64,000 bases of DNA. It comes from Sphingopyxis sp. BE259 (GTDB taxonomy: Bacteria > Pseudomonadota > Alphaproteobacteria > Sphingomonadales > Sphingomonadaceae). A program made the position numbers and the translations under genes. The DNA lies in NCBI RefSeq assembly GCF_031457495.1, contig NZ_JAVDWM010000001.1, positions 2,654,001 to 2,718,000 of the forward strand, in the 5' to 3' direction. This document shows positions 39,381 through 48,237 of this stretch, piece by piece. The notes beneath the pieces were generated by a model. That model saw nothing but the letters and a program-made list of their open reading frames with translations. It was not told the DNA's origin and made no database searches. Positions within the stretch are counted from its first letter, which is position 1. Every line of letters begins with the position of its first letter.

Positions 39381-40340
39381 CTATGCGGTTTCCGGTGATG
39401 CCGCGGTGGTCGTCGCAATGGTGAACCGGCTGTTTTCGATTTGCAATTCGTCGCCGCAATGGCTGCACGCGATCACCATATGAAGATCATGGCCGCAGCT
39501 GCGGTGGGTGAGCAGAACCGGCGGCCCGCGTTCGTCCGAAAACCACTTGTCACCCCATTGCAGCAGCGCCAGCAGCACCGGGTACAGATCGCGGCCCTTT
39601 TCGGTCAGGCGATATTCGACGCGGTCGGCGTGCGCCGAATAGGGCACCGTCTTCAAAATCCCCTGCCGCACCAGTCGTTCGAGGCGCCCGGTCAGGATAT
39701 TGGTCGCCATCAACGTATCGCGCTGGATCTCGTCGAAACGGTTGATGTGGGTGAACATCGCGCGGACGACCAGCGTCGCCCAGCGGTCGCCGAACAATTC
39801 GATCATCGTGTCGACAAGCGGTCGCCCGCCCGGCCGCCGGGAGCCGACGTCGCCGCTGAAACGGCGGCGTTCATAATGCGGGACGACCTGCGCCAGCCCC
39901 GGCCCCTCACGCCAATCGACATCGCGCGGATCGATCTCGCCGCAGCAATGCGCGCAGGTCGGCACCGGCTCGGTCGCATGACCGCAGCTCGCATGATGCA
40001 ACCGGACCTGGAAATCGCGGCTCTCTGCTTCCCATTTGTGCTGCCAGCGCAGCATCATCAGGCCGTTGGGAAACTGGTCGCGCCCCTTTGGCGTGAGCAT
40101 ATAATGAAAGCCGCGGCCGCCCTTGCGCGGCACCTTGGCGAGGCAATCTTCCTCGACCAGTTTTTTCAGCCGCCCGTTGACCACCGACCGCGCGAGGCCG
40201 GTGCGCGCGACAAACTCGTCGAAACTGTGGATGCCGAGCAACGCCTGTTCCATCAACAGCAGCACCGGCACGTCGCCGACGACGTCGAGCGCGCGCCAGA
40301 TCGAACAAGCCCTGATGGTGCGGTCGTGTTTCAAGCTCAA
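39381..40340 (-). CDS. Tandem HxlR-type regulator with two zinc-ribbon-like modules
   Basis: 319 aa; HxlR proteins are usually 100-150 aa with one winged helix. Here two HxlR domains are joined: residues about 10-110 (CSIWRALDVVGDVPVLLLM to GRGFHYMLTPKGRDQFP) and about 172-268 (LVDTMIELFGDRWATLVVRA to RVEYRLTEKGRDLYPVL). Each is followed by SCGH-x7-C-A/S-H-C, at C119/H121/C129/C132 and C282/H284/C292/C295, which look like metal sites. The start is TTG at 40340. It lies beside the receptor and catabolic genes at 40.4-49.4 kb and is their probable regulator. Confidence 0.85.
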   Translation of the reverse strand: MSLKHDRTIRACSIWRALDVVGDVPVLLLMEQALLGIHSFDEFVARTGLARSVVNGRLKKLVEEDCLAKVPRKGGRGFHYMLTPKGRDQFPNGLMMLRWQHKWEAESRDFQVRLHHASCGHATEPVPTCAHCCGEIDPRDVDWREGPGLAQVVPHYERRRFSGDVGSRRPGGRPLVDTMIELFGDRWATLVVRAMFTHINRFDEIQRDTLMATNILTGRLERLVRQGILKTVPYSAHADRVEYRLTEKGRDLYPVLLALLQWGDKWFSDERGPPVLLTHRSCGHDLHMVIACSHCGDELQIENSRFTIATTTAASPETA

Positions 40341-40427
40341 GCCATCCTGCTGTCCGTGTCGCCCCTAAAGCACGGCTGCGACCCCGACAAGGCTGGCAGG
40401 AGGGCAGTACACCGCCCTCCCCCCGGT

Positions 40428-42728
40428 TTAGAAACGCCCCGTCAATTGCACCGCAATCGTCCGCGGCCGATCAACGATGCCGTTATACGCATTGCCGGCA
40501 TTGCGCGTGATCGTCGTCGCCAGCGGCATCGAACTGGCCGTCTGCAATATGCGTTGGTTGGTCAGGTTGCGCCCGATCAGCGCGACTTCCCAACGATTGT
40601 CGATCTGCCCCAGCGCGAGGCGCGCGCCGAGCTTCACATAACCGTCCTGATGCGTCCGCGGGTCGAGGTTCGCTGACGCGATATAGGAGGACGAGAAGTC
40701 GGCGTTGATGTTGAATGCCACCTTCATGTCGCTGCTGACCGGGGTCGTGTAATCGAGGTTGAGGTTGCCCGACCATTTCGGCGACAGCGCGTTCCGCAGC
40801 CCGGTATAGTCGCAGAACCCGCCCGGCCCCGGCACCTGCAGATAATAGCATTGGCCCGAGGTGAAGTTGGTGAATTTGAAGTCGAGATAGGCGACCGCGC
40901 CGCTGATCGTCAGCCCGTCGGCAATCGCGGCGCGGAAGTCGGCCTCGACCCCCTGCGTGCGGGCGCCCGCGGCGTTGGCGACGTTGAAGTTCAGCGTGCC
41001 GTCGAAGATATTGACCTGCAGATCCTTGTAGGTGGTGCGATAGAGCGACAGGTTGAACGCGACATTGCGCCCCTTGTACTTCAGACCCGCCTCGAAGTTA
41101 TCGGCGCTTTCATCCTCGAACTCGAAAGCGCCGGGCTTGGCGACCGTGGTCGATCCCGGCAGCGAGTTGGAGCGGATATCGAAGCCGCCCGCCTTGGTGC
41201 CGCGCGCGAATGACGCATAGAGCATCAGGTCGTCGGTGGCGTCGAACTGGAGATTGACCATCGGGTTGAAGCTGTCTTCGCTGAGCTTGCCCGAAATGCT
41301 GTGCGCTTCGATATTGAGCGCGCGGAAGGTTCCGGCGACCACGAGCGGATTGAAAGTGTTGAGCGGCCCGCGCACGATCGCCAGCGTACGGCTGCCGCTC
41401 TTTTTCTCATGATTGAAGCGCGCGCCCGCGGTGATGCGGAACCGGTCGCTCAGCGCCAGCTCGCCCTGTGCAAACACCGAAATCAGGTCCGATTTCTGCG
41501 AATAAACGCGGTCGTTGCGGGTGTCGCCGATCGCGTTAAACGGCGGCCCTAGCGCGAGGAAGGTCGAGTTGAACAGCACCTGATCGTCGACGTTCAGCTT
41601 GGCATTCTGGTAATAGACGCCCGCGATATAGTTGAACGCCTCGCCGCCAGGCGACGCCAGCCGCAGCTCTTGCGAATATTGCCGGTAGTCTTCCTGCAGA
41701 TTGGTGCCGTCGAGGAAGCTGATCCCCGAAAAATCGACGTCGACGACCTCGCGCGTCTTGTAATCGAGCAGCGAGGAGACCGAGGTCAGCGTATGTTCGC
41801 CAATTTCCAGGTCGGCATTGAGCGTTGCGCCGAACACCTTGTTGCGGCTTTCATAGCCATTGTCCTCGCGGACATAATCGGGGTTGGTGCTGACGAAGAA
41901 CGGTCCTTGGAAGACGGTGTTGTAATTTCCGACCGCGCCGAACACGTCGCGCGGCTGGCCCTTCATTTCAAAGTCGGCATATTCGAGCTTCAGCTCCGCC
42001 GCAAAAGGCCCGCCGCGATCGAATTCCAGCTTGCCGCGAAAATATTTCTCATCGACGTTCGGCTCGTCGCGGTCGAGCTTCGCGTTGTAGAAATAGCCGT
42101 CCATCTTGCGGTAATAGCCAACGACGCGCGCCTCGACGCCTTCGCTCAGCGGACCGGACAGCACCCCGGTCAGCTGCAATTCCTTGTGGTTGAATTCATA
42201 AAGGCCGCTCACCGACCCTTCGAATTCATCCGCAGGACTGCGCGTCGTGATGTTGACCGCACCCGCAATCGCATTTTTGCCGAACAGCGTCGGCTGCGGC
42301 CCCCGCAGCACCTCGACGCGCTCCATGTCGACCAGCGGCAGGCGCGACAGCTGGTCGCGGCCATAATAGACGCCGTCGACGAACATCGCGACCGACTGTT
42401 CGAACCCCTTGTTGTCGCCCGACGCGATGCCGCGGATCGCTATGCGGTTGGCGATTGCGGTCTGGGTAATCTTCAGGTTCGGGACCGACGAGCTGATTTG
42501 TTCGAGGTTGGTCTGGCCGTAATTTTCGACCTGCTTGCCGCTGATCGCCGAGATCGAGATCGGCACGTCGGACAGGCCTTCGGCGCGTTTTTGCGCGGTG
42601 ACGATGATCTCTTCGAGCCCGCCCTGATCGTCGGTGGATTCGGGGGCGGGCGCCGCGTCCTGGGCGAAAGCCATACCGGGGCTGGCGAGCGCCGATGCAG
42701 CGAGCAGCGCAACAAAATAGCTCTTCAT
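40428..42728 (-). CDS. TonB-dependent receptor of the catabolic cluster
   Basis: 766 aa from the ATG at 42728, which has GGGAGG six bases upstream. The signal peptide ends at MAFAQD. The TonB box and plug start EEIIVTAQKRAEGLSDVPIS, then QPTLFGKNAIAGAVNITTR; the barrel ends VQLTGRF. This sphingomonad receptor class often sits with catabolic genes for hydrophobic or aromatic compounds. It is divergent from the nitronate monooxygenase operon with 119 bp between them, so uptake and breakdown are probably co-regulated. Confidence 0.93.
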   Translation of the reverse strand: MKSYFVALLAASALASPGMAFAQDAAPAPESTDDQGGLEEIIVTAQKRAEGLSDVPISISAISGKQVENYGQTNLEQISSSVPNLKITQTAIANRIAIRGIASGDNKGFEQSVAMFVDGVYYGRDQLSRLPLVDMERVEVLRGPQPTLFGKNAIAGAVNITTRSPADEFEGSVSGLYEFNHKELQLTGVLSGPLSEGVEARVVGYYRKMDGYFYNAKLDRDEPNVDEKYFRGKLEFDRGGPFAAELKLEYADFEMKGQPRDVFGAVGNYNTVFQGPFFVSTNPDYVREDNGYESRNKVFGATLNADLEIGEHTLTSVSSLLDYKTREVVDVDFSGISFLDGTNLQEDYRQYSQELRLASPGGEAFNYIAGVYYQNAKLNVDDQVLFNSTFLALGPPFNAIGDTRNDRVYSQKSDLISVFAQGELALSDRFRITAGARFNHEKKSGSRTLAIVRGPLNTFNPLVVAGTFRALNIEAHSISGKLSEDSFNPMVNLQFDATDDLMLYASFARGTKAGGFDIRSNSLPGSTTVAKPGAFEFEDESADNFEAGLKYKGRNVAFNLSLYRTTYKDLQVNIFDGTLNFNVANAAGARTQGVEADFRAAIADGLTISGAVAYLDFKFTNFTSGQCYYLQVPGPGGFCDYTGLRNALSPKWSGNLNLDYTTPVSSDMKVAFNINADFSSSYIASANLDPRTHQDGYVKLGARLALGQIDNRWEVALIGRNLTNQRILQTASSMPLATTITRNAGNAYNGIVDRPRTIAVQLTGRF

Positions 42729-42794
42729 AAGGATCCTCCCACGCACCATCGTCTTGGCGACCACCGCCCGCGATGTTTTTCTTGCCTTGCGAGT

Positions 42795-42819
42795 CATAAC
42801 GGCTTTAAGTATCGTTATG
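42795..42819. promoter_or_regulatory. Dyad in the divergent promoter of the catabolic cluster
   Basis: CATAACG (42795-42801) and CGTTATG (42813-42819) are perfect inverted arms of 7 bp with 11 bp between. They lie between the divergent receptor and nitronate monooxygenase genes. An AT-rich dyad here is a plausible operator for the nearby HxlR-type protein; this is inference from position. Confidence 0.5.
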
Positions 42820-42847
42820 CAAGTCAGATAATTTGAGAGGATAATTG

Positions 42848-43816
42848 GTGCCGCAGAACGGCCTTCCCCCCGCGCTCACACGCAATCTGCGCCTGCCCGC
42901 GATAGCCGCGCCGATGTTCCTGGTTTCGGGACCGGACATGGTGATCGCCGCGTCGCGCGCGGGCATGATCGGCAGCTTCCCTGCCCCCAACGCGCGCACC
43001 TCCGACGATCTGGAGGATTGGGTCAGCCGCATCGATGCGGCGCTGTCGAACGATCCCGATGCCGCGGCTTGGGCGGTCAATCTGGTGGTCCATCCGTCGA
43101 ACAGCCGCTTGCCCGAAGACCTTGCCTGCGTCGTGCGCCACAAGGTGCCACTGGTAATCACCGCGCTCGGCAGCCCGGCGCGGGTGGTCGAGGAAATTCA
43201 CAGCTATGGCGGACTGGTGTTCGCGGATGTCAATTCTGTGAGCTTTGCGCGCAAGGCGGCCGCCGCTGGAGTCGACGGCCTCGTCCTGGTTGCCGCGGGC
43301 GCGGGCGGCCATACCGGCGCGACCGCGGGTTTCGCTTTCGTAGAGGAGGTACGGCAGTTCTGGGACGGCCCGTTGGTACTCGGCGGGGCGATCTCGACCG
43401 GCCATGCCGTGCGCGCGGCCGAGATTTTGGGCGCCGATCTCGCGTATCTCGGCACCGCGCTCATCGCCTGCGCCGAAAGCATGGCGGTGCCGGGCTACAA
43501 GGACATGATCGTCGCCGCAGGCGCCGAGGACATCGTGCCGTCGAAGGGCATTACCGGGGTCACAGCGAACTGGCTGAAACCCAGCCTGATCGCCGCCGGA
43601 TACGACCCCGCCAACATGCCCGAAGACAAGCGTCCGAACTTCTCGGACGCGCAAGACGATGCCAAGGCGTGGAAGAATGTCTGGTCCGCCGGTCAGGGCG
43701 TCGGCGCGGTTCGCCGTGTTGAACCCGTCGCTGTGATCGTCGATCGCCTCGTGTCCGAATATGATGCGGCCGCCACGCGCCCGCGCTTTGCCCCCATCGA
43801 AGGAGTCCCCGCATGA
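42848..43816 (+). CDS. Nitronate monooxygenase-family flavoenzyme
   Basis: 322 aa from a GTG with GAGAGGA at six-base spacing. The TIM-barrel FMN enzymes of this family oxidise nitronates, but many members act in catabolic clusters with unknown substrates. Visible are RLPAIAAPMFLVSGPDMVIAA, the catalytic His in GAGGHTGA (H155) and the flavin-phosphate segment LVLGGAISTG followed by GADLAYLGTALIA. The stop overlaps the start of the dioxygenase gene (ATGA). Role in this operon: possibly oxidation or reduction of an intermediate; not determinable. Confidence 0.88.
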   Translation: MPQNGLPPALTRNLRLPAIAAPMFLVSGPDMVIAASRAGMIGSFPAPNARTSDDLEDWVSRIDAALSNDPDAAAWAVNLVVHPSNSRLPEDLACVVRHKVPLVITALGSPARVVEEIHSYGGLVFADVNSVSFARKAAAAGVDGLVLVAAGAGGHTGATAGFAFVEEVRQFWDGPLVLGGAISTGHAVRAAEILGADLAYLGTALIACAESMAVPGYKDMIVAAGAEDIVPSKGITGVTANWLKPSLIAAGYDPANMPEDKRPNFSDAQDDAKAWKNVWSAGQGVGAVRRVEPVAVIVDRLVSEYDAAATRPRFAPIEGVPA

Positions 43817-45309
43817 CCGCCCAGCTTGTCGAGACGATCGAGACCACGATTCAGCCTAACGACCATCCTTATATGAAAGGCGCTTGGCGACCCACGTACA
43901 ATGAATGGAACGCGATCTTCGCCAATGGCGATGCCGAGGTGATCGGTAACATTCCGACCGACATCGACGGGGTGTATGTCCGCACCGGCGAGAACCAGAT
44001 CCACGAGCCAATCGGCCGCTACCACCCCTTCGACGGCGACGGCTTCATCCACGCGATTTCGTTCAAGGACGGCCGCGCCAGCTATCGGAGCCGCTTCGTC
44101 CGCACCAAGGGGTTTGAGGCCGAGAAGGAAGCCGGTCGCTCGCTATGGGCGGGGCTGATGGAACCGCCGCACAAATCGACCCGGCACGGCTGGGGCGCGC
44201 AGGAGTGGCTCAAGGATAGCAGCTCGACCGACGTCGCAATCCATGCGGGCAAGATCATTTCGACCTTCTACCAGTGCGGCGAAGCCTACCGCCTCGACCC
44301 GTTCACGCTCGAACAGTTCGGCACCGAAAGCTGGGTGCCGCTCGACGGCATTTCGGCGCATTGCAAGGTCGATCTCGCGACCGGCGAGCTCATGTTCTTC
44401 AATTACTCGAAACACGCGCCCTATATGCATTATGGCGTCGTCGGCGCCGACAACAAGCTAAAGCATTATATCCCGGTGCCGCTGCCCGGACCGCGTCTGC
44501 CGCACGACATGGCGTTCACCGAGAATTACACGATCCTCAACGACATGCCGCTCTATTGGAACGAGGAGCTGCTCGAAAAGCGGCTGCATGTCGTGCAGTT
44601 TCATCCCGACCAGAAGACGCGCTTTGCGATCATCCCGCGCCACGGCCAGCCGGAAGACATCCGCTGGTTCGAGGCCGAGCCGACTTACACGCTCCACTGG
44701 CTGAACGCGTGGGAGGAAGGCGACGAGATCATCCTCGACGGCTATTATCAGGAAGAGCCGATGCCCAAATCCTATCCGAACGCGCCCGATGGGCTGGAAC
44801 GAATGATGGCCTATCTCGACCAGGGGCTGCTCAAGCCACGCCTCCACCGTTGGCGCTTCAATCTCGTGACCGGCGAGACCACTGAACAGCGGCTCGACGA
44901 CCGTGATCTCGAATTCGGCATGTTCAACCATCGTTATGCCGGCAAGCCCTATCGCTATGCCTATAGTGCGATCCCCGAGCCGGGCTGGTTCCTGTTCCGC
45001 GGGCTCGTGAAGCACGACCTCAACGCGCGGACGAGCGAGGAGTATGAGTTCGGCCCGGGCCGCTTCGGCAGCGAGGCGCCCTTTGCGCCGCGGATCAATG
45101 CGAAGGACGAGGATGATGGCTATCTCGTGTCGTTCATCGCGGACCTGGAGACCGACAAATCCGAATGCGTGCTGATCGACGCAAAGAATATTGCGGCTGG
45201 CCCGGTGTGCCGGATCATCCTGCCCGAGCGCATCTGTTCGGGAACGCACACAGTCTGGGCGAGCGGCGGCGACATTGGCATGGGTCCGAACAGCGTCTTG
45301 GCCGCCTGA
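43813..45309 (+). CDS. Carotenoid-oxygenase-family dioxygenase (alkene-cleaving)
   Basis: 498 aa. The family (RPE65/lignostilbene dioxygenase) splits a C=C bond with O2 to give two carbonyls, using Fe(II) held by four histidines. All four are visible: H183 (ISAHCKVD), H231 (LPHDMAFTEN), H295 (YTLHWLNAW) and H479 (SGTHTVWAS). The opening GNIPTDIDGVYVRTGENQ and the FDGDGFIHAISF segment are also typical. No signal peptide. Relatives in sphingomonads cleave lignin-derived stilbenes; others cleave apocarotenoids. Gene neighbours (acyl-CoA synthetase and thiolases) suggest further side-chain degradation of the product. Confidence 0.93.
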   Translation: MTAQLVETIETTIQPNDHPYMKGAWRPTYNEWNAIFANGDAEVIGNIPTDIDGVYVRTGENQIHEPIGRYHPFDGDGFIHAISFKDGRASYRSRFVRTKGFEAEKEAGRSLWAGLMEPPHKSTRHGWGAQEWLKDSSSTDVAIHAGKIISTFYQCGEAYRLDPFTLEQFGTESWVPLDGISAHCKVDLATGELMFFNYSKHAPYMHYGVVGADNKLKHYIPVPLPGPRLPHDMAFTENYTILNDMPLYWNEELLEKRLHVVQFHPDQKTRFAIIPRHGQPEDIRWFEAEPTYTLHWLNAWEEGDEIILDGYYQEEPMPKSYPNAPDGLERMMAYLDQGLLKPRLHRWRFNLVTGETTEQRLDDRDLEFGMFNHRYAGKPYRYAYSAIPEPGWFLFRGLVKHDLNARTSEEYEFGPGRFGSEAPFAPRINAKDEDDGYLVSFIADLETDKSECVLIDAKNIAAGPVCRIILPERICSGTHTVWASGGDIGMGPNSVLAA

Positions 45310-45310
45310 C

Positions 45311-47002
45311 ATGATCGTCGCGGGAGAGGAAAAACGGCGGCAATATCGGGAAAGCGGCTGGTGGGGCGACCAGACCTTCGCCGACCTGTTCGCGGCCAAT
45401 GCAGCAGCGCATTCCGATCGGCTCGCACTGGTCGATGCGCCGAACCGCGCAGACTTCGCATTCGGCGAGCCACAGCGAATGACCTATGCCGAACTGGCGG
45501 CGGAGATCGACCGGCTCGCGGGTGCGCTTGTCACCGCTGGGATCGGCAAGGACGATGTGCTGCTCGTCCAGCTACCCAACATCAGCGAATTCGTTGCGCT
45601 CTATTTCGCGGCGGCGAAGATCGGTGCGATCGTCAGCCCGGCGGCGGTGCAATATCGCAGCCACGAATTGAAGGGCATGATCGGCGTTGTTGCGCCCAAA
45701 GCCTTCGTCTGCGCGACGCAGGTCAAAGGTTGCGACCATTTTGGCGTGGCGGCGCCGCTGCTGGGTGGCATCGCGCTGATGACCTTCGGCCCCCATGCTC
45801 CTGCCAATGCGCTCGATCTCTCGGCCGCCGAAGGCAATGCCGACGCCCTCGCCGTCCACGTCGCCGCCAACCCGGTCGATGCCGACGACATCTTCACCAT
45901 CTGCTGGACCTCGGGCACCACCGGCGTTCCCAAGGGCGTGCCGCGCAGCCACAATCATTGGATCGCCGTCGCGGGCGCGGGTTACGAGGCCATGAAGGTC
46001 GGGCCGGGCGACGTCCTGCTCAACCCCTTCCCGCTGATCAACATGGCGAGCATCGGCGGGATCACCATGTGCTGGCTGACCAGCGCCGGGACGATGGTGC
46101 TGCACCATCCCTTCGATCCCGGCGTCTATCTGAAACAGATCGCGACCGAACGGCCTAGCCTGACGATTGCCCCGCCCGCGGTGCTCAACATGCTGCTCCA
46201 GAACGAGGCGCTGCTCGCCTCGGTCGATCTGTCGAGCCTGCGCGTGATCGCATCGGGTTCGGCGCCGCTCGCGCCCGCAATGGTGCGCGGATTCCAGGAA
46301 AAGCTTGGCATCATCATCGTCAACGTGTTCGGGTCGAACGAGGGGATGAGCTTCATCACCGGCGAGGGCGACATGCCTGACCCCGACAAGCGCGCGAGCC
46401 TGTTTCCGCGGCGCGGCACCTATCAGCGCCCCTATGGCGAAGGCCGCGCCCCCAATATCGAAAGCCGCCTCGTCTCGCCCGGCGGCGGCGAGCCGATCGA
46501 GGCGGACGGCGTGTCGGGCGAACTCCAGATTCGGGGACCGACATTGTTCGAGGGCTATCACAACGCCCCGGAGCGAACCGCCGAAGCCTTCACCGACGAC
46601 GGCTGGTTCCGCACCGGCGACCTGTTCGAGATCGCCGGGGGCGGCGACTTCTACCGCTTCGTTGGGCGCTGCAAGGATCTGATCATCCGCGGCGGGGTGA
46701 ATATTTCACCCGAGGAAATCGACCAGCTGCTCGGCGGGCATCCTTTGCTCGCCGAGGCCTGCGTTTTCTCGCTGCCCGATCCGACGATGGGCGAGCGCAT
46801 CGGCCTGGCCTATGTGCCACGCGGCGCCGACGATGTCGGGATCGGCGAAGTCACCGACTATCTGCGCAGACACGACCTCGCAGTTTTCAAACTGCCCGAA
46901 CGCCTGTTCCGCTTCGCCGCCTTGCCGCGCAACGTCACCAACAAGGTGATGCGCAGTGAAGTGCGCGAGCAGGCGATCGCCACATTGGAAAAGGAAGCCT
47001 GA
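45311..47002 (+). CDS. AMP-dependent acyl-CoA synthetase
   Basis: 563 aa ANL-superfamily ligase that activates a carboxylic acid to its CoA thioester. The P-loop is WTSGTTGVPKGVPRSH; the adenylate motif region is GWFRTGDLFE; the hinge and C-terminal lysine appear in VGRCKDLIIRGGVNISPEEI and TNKVMRSEVRE. The ATG at 45311 starts one base after the dioxygenase stop. Substrate unknown; the context suggests the acid formed after alkene cleavage. Confidence 0.93.
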   Translation: MIVAGEEKRRQYRESGWWGDQTFADLFAANAAAHSDRLALVDAPNRADFAFGEPQRMTYAELAAEIDRLAGALVTAGIGKDDVLLVQLPNISEFVALYFAAAKIGAIVSPAAVQYRSHELKGMIGVVAPKAFVCATQVKGCDHFGVAAPLLGGIALMTFGPHAPANALDLSAAEGNADALAVHVAANPVDADDIFTICWTSGTTGVPKGVPRSHNHWIAVAGAGYEAMKVGPGDVLLNPFPLINMASIGGITMCWLTSAGTMVLHHPFDPGVYLKQIATERPSLTIAPPAVLNMLLQNEALLASVDLSSLRVIASGSAPLAPAMVRGFQEKLGIIIVNVFGSNEGMSFITGEGDMPDPDKRASLFPRRGTYQRPYGEGRAPNIESRLVSPGGGEPIEADGVSGELQIRGPTLFEGYHNAPERTAEAFTDDGWFRTGDLFEIAGGGDFYRFVGRCKDLIIRGGVNISPEEIDQLLGGHPLLAEACVFSLPDPTMGERIGLAYVPRGADDVGIGEVTDYLRRHDLAVFKLPERLFRFAALPRNVTNKVMRSEVREQAIATLEKEA

Positions 47003-47003
47003 C

Positions 47004-48233
47004 ATGGCGAAAGACGTCTTCATCCTCGGCGGCGCGCAGACCGACTTTGCCCGCAACATGGAACGCGAGGGTGGCGGGTTGTTCGAGCTGTTCCGCGACG
47101 TTGCGGAAGCCGCCTTTGTGGCGACTGGCATCGAGCCCAAGCAAGTCGAGACCGCCCACGTTGGCAATTTCGTCGGTGAGCTTTTCGCGGGCCAGGGCCA
47201 GCTCGGCGGCTTCTTCGGCCATGTCCACCCCGATCTCGCGGGCATCCCCGCGTCGCGGCATGAAGCCGCCTGCGCGTCGGGCAGCATCGCGATCCTCGCC
47301 GCCGCCGCCGAGATCGAGGCCGAACGCTATGGCCTCGCCCTCGTGCTCGGGATTGAACTGATGCGCAACGTCCCCGGCCAGCGCGCCGCCGAATATCTCG
47401 GCGCCGCCGCGTGGGCGGGCCGTGAGGCGCAGGAAGCGCGCTACCTGTGGCCGTGGATGTTCGCGCGCGTTGCCGAGGAATATGAGGAACGCTTCGGTCT
47501 CGATCGCGCGCATCTGCGCGGCATTTCGGCGAACAATTTCGCCAATGCCAAGAAGAACCCGAACTCGCAGACGCGCGGCTGGGCGGTCACCGACGACCAT
47601 CTGGGCGAGAATGACGAGGTCAATCCGCTGATCGAGGGATCGCTTCGCAAGTCCGATTGCGGGCAGGTCACCGATGGCGCCGCCGCGATCTTCCTCGCCT
47701 CGCGCGAGGTCGCCGAAGCCTATGCGAAGCGCCGCGGCATTCCAATCGAAAGTATCCCGCGCATCAAGGGCTGGGGCCATGCCACCGCGCCGCTGCTTTA
47801 TTCCACCAAGGTCGCGGACAGCCGCGGCGGCGATTATGTTTTCCCCAGCGTCCACAAAACGATGATGGACGCGCTCCGCCGCGCCGAGATGCCCGACATC
47901 TATGCTTGCGACGGGGTCGAGGTGCATGATTGCTTCTCGATCACCGAATATATGGCGATCGACCATTTCGGCATCACCAAACCCGGCGAAAGCTGGCGCG
48001 CGGTCGAGGACGGCACGATCGCGCTCGGCGGCAAGCTGCCGGTCAACCCGTCAGGCGGGCTGATCGGGCTGGGGCATCCCGTCGGTGCCACCGGCGTCCG
48101 CATGCTGCTCGACGGCTGGCGGCAGGTCACCGGCAACGCGGGCGATTATCAGGTCGGGGGCGCGCGCAATTTTGCGACCTTCAACGTCGGCGGCAGCGCG
48201 ACGACCGCGGTCAGTTTCGTCGTCGGCGTCTGA
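47004..48233 (+). CDS. SCP2-type thiolase
   Basis: 409 aa. The nucleophile cysteine is C90 (HEAACASGS). The family motif VHDCFSITEYMA supplies the second cysteine used by SCP2-type thiolases, and the His is in GLIGLGHPVGATG. The C-terminal CxG of classical thiolases is absent (FNVGGSATTA), as in this subgroup, members of which shorten sterol and other branched side chains. It starts one base after the synthetase stop; an in-frame ATG at 46956 inside the synthetase gene is rejected. Confidence 0.9.
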   Translation: MAKDVFILGGAQTDFARNMEREGGGLFELFRDVAEAAFVATGIEPKQVETAHVGNFVGELFAGQGQLGGFFGHVHPDLAGIPASRHEAACASGSIAILAAAAEIEAERYGLALVLGIELMRNVPGQRAAEYLGAAAWAGREAQEARYLWPWMFARVAEEYEERFGLDRAHLRGISANNFANAKKNPNSQTRGWAVTDDHLGENDEVNPLIEGSLRKSDCGQVTDGAAAIFLASREVAEAYAKRRGIPIESIPRIKGWGHATAPLLYSTKVADSRGGDYVFPSVHKTMMDALRRAEMPDIYACDGVEVHDCFSITEYMAIDHFGITKPGESWRAVEDGTIALGGKLPVNPSGGLIGLGHPVGATGVRMLLDGWRQVTGNAGDYQVGGARNFATFNVGGSATTAVSFVVGV

Positions 48234-48237
48234 TCGG

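Noticed and set aside
37094..39418. About 770-codon open frame antisense to the GH3 gene
   Set aside because: Shadow of a strongly conserved glycosidase; no motifs and Arg/Asp/Gly-rich composition.
46956..47003. Upstream ATG for the SCP2-type thiolase
   Set aside because: It would overlap the end of the acyl-CoA synthetase by about 47 bp; the ATG at 47004 begins at the family N-terminus (AKDVFILGGAQTDF).
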